A program made the translations under genes and the position numbers. The notes under the pieces are model-generated. The model did no database searches. It saw only the letters and a program-made list of their open reading frames with translations, and was not told where the DNA came from. From the NCBI GenBank assembly GCA_022844125.1, contig JALHMI010000016.1, forward strand, positions 1 through 64,000: a DNA stretch of 64,000 nt, written 5' to 3'. This DNA is from Pirellulales bacterium (GTDB taxonomy: Bacteria > Planctomycetota > Planctomycetia > Pirellulales > PALSA-1355). Shown in pieces: positions 8,476 through 15,652 of the stretch (the first letter of the stretch is position 1; every line of letters starts with the position of its first letter).

Positions 8476-9345
8476 CTACCACTCGATCCGGGCAGAGTCG
8501 AAGATCGGCCCCTCGACGCACGTCCGCTTATAGTCCCACGTGCCGTCCTCGCCGCGAACCTTCGCCACGCAGCTAAAGCAGATGCCAATCCCACAGGCCA
8601 TGGGCGTCTCCAGCGATACCTGGCACGGCACGCCACGTTCGGCCGCGACGTGAGCCACGGCCTCCATCATCGGCTCCGGACCGCAGCAGACGATCCGTGC
8701 ACGGTCCGCTTCGTCGAGCACTTGCGTCAAGAGATCGGTCACTAGCCCATGATGACCGGCTGAGCCGTCGTCGGTGCTCGTGTGCAAGTCGACGCCCAAT
8801 TGTTTGAAGTCTTCCAGCCCGGCCAGGTAATCTGCCGAGCGGGCGCCATAGCAGAGCGTGATCTTCTTCACGGGGGAGACTTTTCGCGGCGGATCGCCGT
8901 AGGTGCGCTTACCGAGGTGCTCGCGTGCCAGAGCCGGAAACGGCGTTTGGCCGATGCCGCCGGCGACCATGATCAGGTGTTCGGTCTCTTGCGGTGGGAA
9001 GCCGTTTCCCAGCGGTCCCCAGGCATCGAGTTCCTGGCCCGGAACCATCTCGCTCAGCCGGCGAGTCATCTTGCCGAGCACCAGGTACACGAGGTCGATG
9101 CCGATCGCCGCTTCGCCCGGCCAGAGCACGGTGTCGTACAGCGCGAGCGGGCGGCCCAGCAGCGGATCGTTGAACCCCGCGATCTTCAGCATCACGAACT
9201 GCCCGGGGGTGATCTGCCGGGCGAGCTGCGGACACTCGAACCGCACGCGGTAGGTATCCCGTGCGAGCCGCACGTTTTCGACGATGCGCACGCGCGAGGC
9301 GCTGGCTCGATCGGCAAAGTGGGCGGCGTGCAGCGGATTGGCCAT
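8476..9345 (-). CDS. pyrK: dihydroorotate dehydrogenase electron-transfer subunit (PyrK-type flavoprotein)
   Basis: A 289-residue FAD/[2Fe-2S] oxidoreductase of the ferredoxin-reductase family. An FAD-binding barrel comes first (ITPGQFVMLKI, DPLLGRPLALYD). The NAD-binding domain follows, with MVAGGIGQTPFPALA and ARIVCCGPEPMMEAV. The C-terminal iron-sulfur cluster segment is ACGIGICFSCVAKV...TCVEGP, with four cysteines in the PyrK spacing. In type 1B dihydroorotate dehydrogenases PyrK passes electrons from PyrD to NAD+. No pyrD is adjacent, so another partner flavoenzyme cannot be excluded. The ATG at 9345 was chosen; the upstream extension would run into the repeat at 9358-9405. Confidence 0.87.
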   Translation of the reverse strand: MANPLHAAHFADRASASRVRIVENVRLARDTYRVRFECPQLARQITPGQFVMLKIAGFNDPLLGRPLALYDTVLWPGEAAIGIDLVYLVLGKMTRRLSEMVPGQELDAWGPLGNGFPPQETEHLIMVAGGIGQTPFPALAREHLGKRTYGDPPRKVSPVKKITLCYGARSADYLAGLEDFKQLGVDLHTSTDDGSAGHHGLVTDLLTQVLDEADRARIVCCGPEPMMEAVAHVAAERGVPCQVSLETPMACGIGICFSCVAKVRGEDGTWDYKRTCVEGPIFDSARIEW

Positions 9346-9357
9346 ATCATGTCCCGA

Positions 9358-9405
9358 AAACGGTGCCAGGAACCTTTCCAAAAAAGGCGCCAGGAACCTT
9401 TTTCG
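9358..9405. repeat. two tandem GGTGCCAGGAACC-type repeats
   Basis: GGTGCCAGGAACC (9362-9374) is followed after 11 bases by GGCGCCAGGAACC (9386-9398), each flanked by A and T runs. The same 13-mer occurs inverted in the terminator at 1436-1458. The motif recurs between genes in many planctomycetes (recollection) and may be a REP-type element. Confidence 0.65.
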
Positions 9406-9497
9406 GACGCGGGCGGGGCAGCGTCGCCATCCTATCGCTCGCCACGCGGCTTGCCAATGACCGGCTAGAGAGACGGCGACTCGCGCAAGGCAGACGC

Positions 9498-10616
9498 TTA
9501 GCCGCGCTGCGGGCGACCGGCTTTTCCGGCAGGGCGAAACTTCTTCGCTGCGCCAGCTTTGCCCACCGGGCGACCCGACTTATGCGGACTGCCTTTGCCC
9601 ACAGGGCGACCTGTCTTTTGCAGTCCTGTCTTGCCCGCCGGACGACCAGGTTTATTCGGACGAGGCTTGCCGGCGGCAGCTTTGCGCGCGGCCGTTCCGG
9701 AAGTGTCGCCGCCAATGACGGTACGTGCCGGCGGCTGCGGCGGCATTGCCTTGACGGGCTTCTTCGGCCCGCGCCGCACTTTCGGTTTCGTCTTGCCGGT
9801 GCTGCCGCGCGAGGCTTGTTTGAGTGCCTTCAACTCGTCGCGCTCCAGCGGACGCGATTGCCCGAGCGGAAGCTCACCGAGTCGCAAGGGCCCAATCGCG
9901 ATCCGCTGCAGTCGTTCGACCTTGTGCCCAATTCGCGCGAGGATCCGCCGCACTTCGCGATTGCGTCCTTCGCTGAGCACGATCTCCAAGAGCGTGCTGT
10001 GCTTGTATTGCCGAACCACCTTCGCGGCCACGGCTCGGGCCATGCCTTCGGCCAGGTGAATGCCTTTGAGCAGCGGGGCGAGGTCTTTCCGCTCGAGTGT
10101 ACCGGCCACTTCGACTTTGTAAGTCTTGTCGACGCCGTAACGCGGATGCGTCAGTCGGTCGGCCAGGTCGCCGTCGTTCGTGACCAGGATCAAGCCTTCG
10201 CTCGACTTGTCGAGCCGACCAACCGTGAACACGCGGCCGTCGTAAGGCACCAGGTCGATCACCCGCGGACGACCCGAGGGGTCGTTGCTGGTGGAGATAA
10301 TTCCCGGCGGCTTATTGACCATGAAGTACACGAGCCGCGTTTTGGGAAGCTTCACGCCGTCGACGCGCACTTCCTGCGTCTCGGGATCGGCTTTGGCGCC
10401 CAGCTCGGTAACGAGTTGTCGATCGACTTCGACGCGGCCGGTTTCAATCAGTTCCTCGCACTGCCGGCGGCTGCCCAACCCCGCCGCGGCCAGAATCTTT
10501 TGCAGGCGCATGCCGCCCGACGAATCTCCGGTGCTCTCTTTAACGGCAGTCGGGCGGGTGCGGCGACGCTTGGACGGGCGAATGCCAGGATAAGGACGCG
10601 GGTTCGAGCGAGTCAT
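9498..10616 (-). CDS. rluB: RsuA/RluB-family 23S rRNA pseudouridine synthase with a basic repetitive tail
   Basis: A 372-residue protein. Residues about 36-85 are an S4 RNA-binding domain (RLQKILAAAGLGSRRQCEELIETG). The catalytic pseudouridine synthase domain follows, with the active-site Asp in VGRLDKSSEGLILVTNDGDLA and the later SEGRNREVRRILARIGHKVERL. These motifs place it in the RluB/RluE/RsuA group, which modifies helix 89 or nearby rRNA; RluB is the best guess. After about residue 260 the protein becomes a Lys/Gly/Pro/Arg-rich tail of more than 100 residues ending in several GRPxGK repeats, far longer than in E. coli RluB. The start is the ATG at 10616. Confidence 0.88.
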   Translation of the reverse strand: MTRSNPRPYPGIRPSKRRRTRPTAVKESTGDSSGGMRLQKILAAAGLGSRRQCEELIETGRVEVDRQLVTELGAKADPETQEVRVDGVKLPKTRLVYFMVNKPPGIISTSNDPSGRPRVIDLVPYDGRVFTVGRLDKSSEGLILVTNDGDLADRLTHPRYGVDKTYKVEVAGTLERKDLAPLLKGIHLAEGMARAVAAKVVRQYKHSTLLEIVLSEGRNREVRRILARIGHKVERLQRIAIGPLRLGELPLGQSRPLERDELKALKQASRGSTGKTKPKVRRGPKKPVKAMPPQPPARTVIGGDTSGTAARKAAAGKPRPNKPGRPAGKTGLQKTGRPVGKGSPHKSGRPVGKAGAAKKFRPAGKAGRPQRG

Positions 10617-10726
10617 TGGAAACCGAGGTGAAGCTGCGAGGTCGTGCGGATTCAAACGTGCAATCATACCGCGCCGTTGGCCACAGCGGGCGATTCGATG
10701 GGGGGTACCTGGCGAGAACCGCGTTC

Positions 10727-11083
10727 TTACGGCACAAATACCGGCGAAGTGCTCTGATATAGAGGCGCCATCGGAGCAATCGGCACCGCGCTGCCAGGCA
10801 TGCCTCGCGGCGGGCGATAGATGCCCGGCGGGGGCGACTGGCGGAAACGCTCGAAGTACGACTCGGCGTTTTGCACCCGTTCGGTGTCCGGTTGCGGTAG
10901 CAAGAAACCGCGCGGCCGGGCTTCGGTCGGCGGTCCCAGCTCCGGCAGCGGATAAGGATCAAAGTTCTCCGCTCGATCGCGCTGCATTTGGGCAGTGCCC
11001 GGATGAAGGATTGGCGGCGGTTCGATCGTGGCGCAGCCGACCACCAGCGCGAGCGCAAACAGCGAGCACAACGCTAAGAGCAA
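10727..11083 (-). CDS. small proline-rich lipoprotein
   Basis: A 118-residue protein with a lipoprotein signal peptide, LLALCSLFALALVVGC, whose Cys would be acylated at about residue 17. The mature part is Pro-rich (EPPPILHPG, FDPYPLPELGPP, SPPPGIYRPPRGMPG) and has no known domain. Similar short secreted proteins with an FDPYP-like motif are found in Pirellulales (recollection). The start appears to be TTG at 11083, because no in-frame ATG precedes the signal peptide; AGGTGA lies about 13 bases upstream. A candidate -10 box TATAAT is at 11170-11175. Confidence 0.6.
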   Translation of the reverse strand: MLLALCSLFALALVVGCATIEPPPILHPGTAQMQRDRAENFDPYPLPELGPPTEARPRGFLLPQPDTERVQNAESYFERFRQSPPPGIYRPPRGMPGSAVPIAPMAPLYQSTSPVFVP

Positions 11084-11169
11084 CGGTCTGATGGAGTCAC
11101 CTGCAGATGTGAAACAAGACGTGCCGCCGGCGGGCGTCCGCGAACGGGGCGCACAGCCAAGGGCGGCGG

Positions 11170-11175
11170 ATTATA
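11170..11175 (-). promoter_or_regulatory. candidate -10 box (TATAAT) for the small lipoprotein gene
   Basis: There is a perfect TATAAT on the minus strand, 87 bases upstream of the start at 11083. No good -35 hexamer is seen at 16-18 bases. Confidence 0.35.
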
Positions 11176-11256
11176 GGGGCGGCCCGGCCAGCGGAGAAGG
11201 CAGCTTCGCGGCTGAATGTGCGATCGCTGGCAACCTGCTGCTAGCAGTGGTCAGCA

Positions 11257-12225
11257 CTACGGCAGCTTCGCTTCCAACCACGTGGCCTCGACTCTGGGCG
11301 TTACTTCGACCGCGCCAACCACCGCGGGCAGCAGAGCCACGTCGCCGGCAATCAGGGGCGTGCCCAGCGGATCGCCGGCGAGGGTGAGTTCCCCATCGAT
11401 CACTGCCAGGATATGAAACTGCTCATCGCCACCAATCTTAAGCGGACTGCGCGAACGACCCCGATTGAGCACAAACTTCTCGCAGTTGACCAGGCACTGC
11501 ACACCGGGCACATGCGTCGGTTTCGGCTGCTGGGCGTGAACCGGCCCGTGGGCAAAGTCGATGCATTCGAGTGCCTGGTCGACGTGCAGCGTCCGCGGTT
11601 TGCCATCAGGGCCCACGCGATCGTAATCGTACAGGCGGTACGTCGTGTCGCTGGCCTGCTGGATCTCGGCCACCAGCAAGCCTGGCCCAATCGCGTGCAC
11701 CACGCCGGGCGGCAGGAAGTAACAATCGCCCACGGAGGGCTCCACACGGTGGCAACTCAGCTCGGCCGTGTGACGTTCGAGTTCGCCGGCCAGAATCTCG
11801 AGCGTCGTGCCACGTCGTAACCCGGCATACAGAAAACTACGCGGCTCTTTGTCAAGAATTACCCAGGCTTCCATCTTGCCGAGGTCGGGCGGATCGAGCA
11901 GAGCGGCCCGCGCGTCGTCTGGATGCACCTGCACCGAGAGCCGATCGTTGGCGTCCAGAAACTTGAACAGCAGCGGAAAGGACGGATAACCCACGTCGCG
12001 GCCGAAGAGCTCCCGAGCATGTGATTTCACAAGTTCGCCCAGCGTCGTTCCGGCGAGCGGCCCTGCCAGGACCACGCTTTGGTCGGCGCCGTGGTCGACG
12101 ATCTCCCAGCTCTCGGCGTAGTCGTTTCCGGGCCCGAGCTGCTTGCCAAGCGATTCCAGGCGGCGCGAGCCCCAGAGATATCGCCGCAGGATCGGGCGAA
12201 ATCGGAGCGGATAGAGCGAACGCAT
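11257..12225 (-). CDS. manA: mannose-6-phosphate isomerase, class I (ManA-type)
   Basis: A 322-residue zinc-dependent cupin enzyme interconverting fructose-6-P and mannose-6-P, which supplies mannose for glycans. Family motifs are the YLWGSRRL start, RLSVQVHPDD with metal ligands Gln and His, GKMEAWVILD, and GDCYFLPPGVVHAIGPGLLVAEIQQASDTTYRLYDY. It resembles the shorter bacterial ManA/YvyI-type forms. The ATG at 12225, with GGAGA nine bases upstream, is preferred over a start at 12375. It is divergent from tatC. Given the glycosyltransferase operon in the window a link to protein glycosylation is possible, but distance makes this pure inference. Confidence 0.9.
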   Translation of the reverse strand: MRSLYPLRFRPILRRYLWGSRRLESLGKQLGPGNDYAESWEIVDHGADQSVVLAGPLAGTTLGELVKSHARELFGRDVGYPSFPLLFKFLDANDRLSVQVHPDDARAALLDPPDLGKMEAWVILDKEPRSFLYAGLRRGTTLEILAGELERHTAELSCHRVEPSVGDCYFLPPGVVHAIGPGLLVAEIQQASDTTYRLYDYDRVGPDGKPRTLHVDQALECIDFAHGPVHAQQPKPTHVPGVQCLVNCEKFVLNRGRSRSPLKIGGDEQFHILAVIDGELTLAGDPLGTPLIAGDVALLPAVVGAVEVTPRVEATWLEAKLP

Positions 12226-12401
12226 GCGGAGTCTCCTCGAACGCCGATGAATCGACGAATCCCTGTGCGATCCGGAAGCGAACTTCTCTCGCCGGGCGGG
12301 GAGTGGAGGGGCGAGAATTCTCTCTGGGCAACTGGTGGGCGGGCCGATTCTGGACGATTCGCGACCTTTCAGCAAGCCCCCGACCTCCCTTCGCCTCCTT
12401 G

Positions 12402-12430
12402 TTGCCGACGGTTTGGCCGGCTGCTATGAT
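12402..12430 (+). promoter_or_regulatory. candidate sigma70-type promoter of tatC
   Basis: TTGCCG (12402-12407), a 17-base spacer and TATGAT (12425-12430) lie 75 bases upstream of the tatC ATG. Spacing and both hexamers are good. Confidence 0.5.
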
Positions 12431-12504
12431 CGAACGTACGCCTTCCCCGACGGCACGTCTGCCGTGCCCTCGCAACTCGAATCTTCTGCTTGCGAGGTGA
12501 TTCC

Positions 12505-13656
12505 ATGGTTCCAGCTCACGACGATGATCTATTTCAGCACACGTCCATGACCTTCGGGGAACACCTCGAAGAGCTTCGCGTGGCGCTGTTTAAAGCCGTG
12601 CTCGCCCTGGTGATCGGCTTCGGCATCGGGCTGTTTTTCGCCGCACCGATCGTGCGGGCAATCGAGACACCGCTCAAGGACGCGCTGGCGGATTTCTATC
12701 AGAAGAAGGCGTACGAACAGTTGAAGGGCGAATTGCCACCAGACCTGGTCAATGATCCGGCAATGAGCGAAGCGCTGTCCAAGCTGATCTACCAGGATGG
12801 GCTGATGCCGGAGGAGCGGTTTGTGGCTCCGGGGGCGTTGCTCGATATGCTCCGCGGACGCTATCCGGAGACGTTCAAGGACGTGGAGCTGCCTGAGGAA
12901 AAGCCGCCGGCCGCGGAGGCTGAGAAGGCAGTACCCGCGGAAGCACCCGCTGCGAAAGATTCGCCGCCCGCGGCTGAAAAGGCCCAGGAGGCGCTCGCGA
13001 AAGCTCCGCCAGAGCTGTCGAAGGATAACCTGGTCCGGCTGCTGCTTTGGCGGCCGTTGGCCGACGACGAACGCATGAAACTCGACGCGCTGGGCGTGCA
13101 GGAACCGTTCGTAATCTACATCAAGGCGGGTTTTCTGGCTGGTGCGGTGATCAGCAGCCCGTTCGTGTTCTACTTTATGTGGCAGTTCGTGGCAGCGGGT
13201 TTGTATCCGCACGAGAAGAAGTACATCCACGTGTTCCTGCCGTTTTCGCTGGCCCTATTTCTGGCCGGCGCGTCCCTGGCGTTCTTCTTCGTGTTCCCGC
13301 CGGTGTTGAACTTCTTTTTCAACATCGCCGAGTCTTTGGGGACCGAGATGCGGCCCCGGCTCACCGACTGGCTCAGCTTCGTGCTGCTCTTGCCGCTGGG
13401 GTTTGGGGTCAGTTTCCAGTTGCCGCTGGTCATGTTGTTTCTCAACCGGATCAACGTGTTCAGCGTCGAGATGTATCTCTCGAAATGGCGGATCGCCGTG
13501 CTCGTGATGGCCGTGGCCTCGATGCTGCTCTCGCCAGGCGGCGATCCCTACAGCATGCTGATGATGCTGATTCCGCTGGTCGGGCTGTACTTTGCCGGAG
13601 TGGGGCTGTGCAAATGGATGCCCAGCCGCAGGGGCCCGGCCGTGAAACCGGCGTAG
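12505..13656 (+). CDS. tatC: twin-arginine translocase subunit TatC with a large periplasmic insertion
   Basis: A 383-residue inner-membrane protein that recognises twin-arginine signal peptides. The family signature FGEHLEELRVALFK precedes the first helix (about residues 28-48). Later family segments are EPFVIYIKAGFLAG, SPFVFYFMWQFVAAGLYPHEKKY, FFVFPPVLNFFF and the final helices ending SPGGDPYSMLMMLIPL. Typical TatC has about 250 residues. Here roughly 135 extra residues (61-195) sit in the first periplasmic loop; residues 128-171 of the insert are Pro/Ala/Glu/Lys-rich. The ATG at 12505 has GAGGTGA upstream; a TTG at 12490 is less likely. No tatA or tatB is adjacent. Confidence 0.93.
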   Translation: MVPAHDDDLFQHTSMTFGEHLEELRVALFKAVLALVIGFGIGLFFAAPIVRAIETPLKDALADFYQKKAYEQLKGELPPDLVNDPAMSEALSKLIYQDGLMPEERFVAPGALLDMLRGRYPETFKDVELPEEKPPAAEAEKAVPAEAPAAKDSPPAAEKAQEALAKAPPELSKDNLVRLLLWRPLADDERMKLDALGVQEPFVIYIKAGFLAGAVISSPFVFYFMWQFVAAGLYPHEKKYIHVFLPFSLALFLAGASLAFFFVFPPVLNFFFNIAESLGTEMRPRLTDWLSFVLLLPLGFGVSFQLPLVMLFLNRINVFSVEMYLSKWRIAVLVMAVASMLLSPGGDPYSMLMMLIPLVGLYFAGVGLCKWMPSRRGPAVKPA

Positions 13657-13687
13657 GATGGCGCAGCGCCGTCTTGTGCTGGCGCCC

Positions 13688-13766
13688 AAAGCCAGGGGAA
13701 TACCTTCCCCTGGAAATGCATCCACGAACAGCACAAGTTCCCATGGAAAGTATTCCATGGGCTTTA
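13688..13766. repeat. BIME-like twin-hairpin repeat, copy 2
   Basis: It lies between the convergent tatC and P-II genes. The first hairpin (13692-13713) has arms CCAGGGGAA and TTCCCCTGG. The second (13740-13761) has arms CCCATGGAA and TTCCATGGG. Relative to the other copies the second has changed on both sides of the stem (AGGG to ATGG, CCCT to CCAT), so pairing is preserved. Ends are AAAGCC and GGGCTTT. Confidence 0.8.
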
Positions 13767-13792
13767 GCAGGCAATCGAGAGTGGCGCGCTGC

Positions 13793-14140
13793 TTAAATCG
13801 CTTCGCCGCCGCGCTCGCCGGTGCGAATGCGAATGCAATCTTCGAGCGGCAGGACGAAGATCTTGCCGTCGCCAATCTCGCCGGCCTTGCCCGTGCGGCC
13901 GCCCTTGATGATCGCGTTCACGGTCGGTTCCACGAACTCGTCGTTGACCGCGATTTGCAGTTGCACCTTGCGGAGCAGGTTCACGGTCACCTCGTGGCCG
14001 CGATAGACCTCGGTATGACCCTTCTGCCGTCCGAAGCCCTGCACGTCCATGACCGTGAGTCGAAATACCTCGACGTCGGAGAGGGCAGCTTTCACCGCTT
14101 CCAGCCGCGTGGGCTGGATTATGGCGATGATCAATTTCAT
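13793..14140 (-). CDS. glnB: P-II family nitrogen regulatory protein
   Basis: A 115-residue P-II signal protein that senses 2-oxoglutarate, ATP and ADP and controls glutamine synthetase, AmtB or other targets. It begins MKLIIAIIQPTRLEAVKAAL. The T-loop reads FGRQKGHTEVYRGHEV, with the uridylylation-site Tyr present. The ATP-binding B-loop is TGKAGEIGDGKIFV and the C-loop CIRIRTGERGGEAI. Length is normal. No amtB, glnA or glnD is adjacent. The ATG at 14140 begins the family consensus; the frame extends to 14173 without support. A TATAAT box lies about 75 bases upstream. Confidence 0.93.
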   Translation of the reverse strand: MKLIIAIIQPTRLEAVKAALSDVEVFRLTVMDVQGFGRQKGHTEVYRGHEVTVNLLRKVQLQIAVNDEFVEPTVNAIIKGGRTGKAGEIGDGKIFVLPLEDCIRIRTGERGGEAI

Positions 14141-14214
14141 GGAACCGGTTCTCCAGACTTGGTCGGCAGGCACTTAATCGGCTGAGAGTGCGACCATGGT
14201 GAGGTCGCTCGTGA

Positions 14215-14220
14215 ATTATA
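14215..14220 (-). promoter_or_regulatory. candidate -10 box (TATAAT) of the P-II gene
   Basis: There is a perfect TATAAT on the minus strand, 75 bases upstream of the P-II ATG. No convincing -35 hexamer or sigma54 GG/GC pair is seen. Confidence 0.4.
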
Positions 14221-14351
14221 GTTCTAACGACAGCCCGCAGCGGGGGCAACGAGCCACGACTGGGAGCCCCTCAGAGCTTTGCCAGGCACTCTGCCAGGCG
14301 AGGCTGCAGGTAGGGGCACGAGAACTCTGCTGGAAACTGCTGAGGGGAAAC

Positions 14352-14407
14352 AAAAAAGGCCCCTGGCTTGGGCAGGTTAGGCGGATACCTACCCAAGCCA
14401 AAGGGGC
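14352..14407 (-). terminator. strong minus-strand intrinsic terminator with no recognised gene in front of it
   Basis: On the minus strand the stem arms are GCCCCTTTGGCTTGGG-TAGGT (14407-14387) and ACCTGCCCAAGCCAGGGGCC (14377-14358), followed by TTTTTTG. It is oriented to end a transcript coming from 14.4-14.86 kb, where no protein gene is convincing. Confidence 0.75.
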
Positions 14408-14864
14408 ATCCTTCTGGCCCAGGCAAGAGCCGAAGTCTTCGCCAATGTTTTGTCAACAAGCGAGTCTCGCGGTCTCTTCGTCGACTCGCGGCCTCGTGTG
14501 GTGGAGAGGGGCGTTTGCAAGCGCCGTGCCACGATCCCGCAGCCGACGCCGGCGTGGTTCGACCGCCGGAGGCATCCTTCCGTCTCTGAAGTACTTACGA
14601 TTTTGAATTGCATGTTTCCGCAGGCCGCCGCTCGCGATTTTTCGACAGCCGATCCCGCGGACGATGCCCAAGCGCGCATCAGGCATCGCATGCGCTTTGA
14701 GCAAAAGCCAAAACTGAAAACCTCGTTATGCCAGCGGGATGGCATCGAACGTGCACGTAATTACGGTCGCAACCGTTATCCCTTCCACCTGGCCGCCCGT
14801 GCACGTTCAGCTTCCACAGTCTTCGGCGTGCCTGGCGCGGCCCTCAGTCCGAGAGGAGCCAACC
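14408..14864. other. gene-free region, possible minus-strand non-coding RNA
   Basis: No ORF here has recognisable protein features; overlapping frames on both strands look like by-products of high GC content. Because a strong terminator faces it from 14352-14407, a short non-coding RNA on the minus strand is plausible. I compared it by eye with tmRNA, RNase P RNA and SRP RNA signatures and found none. Confidence 0.35.
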
Positions 14865-15353
14865 ATGCGCGCGACAATTTTCACCCTGGCCCTTAGTGTA
14901 GCCCTCTTCGCTCGGGCGGCGTTCGCCGTGGAGCCCGACCAGCAAGCCACTGGCGCCGCACAGCCGGCCGTGCAGGGGCAAGAGCGACCCTCCCAGCAGC
15001 AGACACACGGGCAAGACCACGCCGGTCGAGGGCGCTCCTCCGATCCCAACTACCGCTGGCACAATGGCCGCTGGTGGTACAGGCAGGACGACGATTGGCT
15101 GATGTGGGACGGCGGCCGTTGGCTCAACCGGCAGGAGCGAGTGGACAGTCCTGCACCCCGCCGGTCGTTTTCGTACACCGTCGAGGCGACTCCTCTCACC
15201 CCGGGCTACGTTCCCACGTACGCGGGCTTACCCGAGTCGAATGCCAGCGGCCTCAGGCGCAGAACGGTCGGCCCCTATTCCGTCTACTATCAGCGGGTCC
15301 TGCCGTCCTACGGCGTGCGTTCGGCCGGCTCAAAAGTGTTGGGCATCTACTGA
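14865..15353 (+). CDS. secreted protein with RWHNGRWW motif, planctomycete-specific
   Basis: A 162-residue exported protein. Residues 1-21 are a signal peptide (ATIFTLALSVALFARAAFA). A Gln/Gly/His-rich stretch of about 35 residues follows. The Trp-rich block NYRWHNGRWWYRQDDDWLMWDGGRWLNRQ (two pieces, residues about 64-92) is a motif I associate with Pirellulales secreted proteins. The C-terminal part is Tyr/Pro/Ser-rich. The ATG at 14865 has GAGAGGAG six bases upstream. Function is unknown; the Trp/Arg block could bind carbohydrate or a surface polymer, but this is inference. Confidence 0.7.
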   Translation: MRATIFTLALSVALFARAAFAVEPDQQATGAAQPAVQGQERPSQQQTHGQDHAGRGRSSDPNYRWHNGRWWYRQDDDWLMWDGGRWLNRQERVDSPAPRRSFSYTVEATPLTPGYVPTYAGLPESNASGLRRRTVGPYSVYYQRVLPSYGVRSAGSKVLGIY

Positions 15354-15557
15354 CCCAGGTGGCCAGCCAGGCCTGGATCGCATGAGGTAGGTTTTGATTG
15401 CGGGGCCCAGGCGACCGCCCTTCGGCCCTGGAACTTGCTTGGCGGAAGCCGCGTGCACCGATCATGCGAGAGTTCGGAGAGTTCGGTTAGCCGTGGTGCG
15501 AGCGGCCGTGGCACAAACAGGGGCGGTACTGGTCCGCAATTGAAAAAGATAACTGTG

Positions 15558-15595
15558 AAAAACAAAAGAGCGGGGTGGCCAAGTGGCCACCCCGC
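15558..15595 (-). terminator. rho-independent terminator of the porin gene
   Basis: A perfect 11-bp stem (GCGGGGTGGCC, 15570-15580, with GGCCACCCCGC, 15585-15595) has a four-base loop. On the minus strand it is followed by CTCTTTTGTTTTT. It lies about 57 bases after the porin stop codon. Confidence 0.92.
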
Positions 15596-15652
15596 CTTCC
15601 GTTTGAGCAAAGTTTTGGAGCTCGATGGTACGAGCCGCCGCAATTCTCTTCG

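Noticed and set aside
14450-14896. 148-codon plus-strand frame and overlapping minus-strand frames
   Set aside because: No protein motif, signal peptide or ribosome-binding site; the frames conflict with each other and with the secreted-protein start at 14865.
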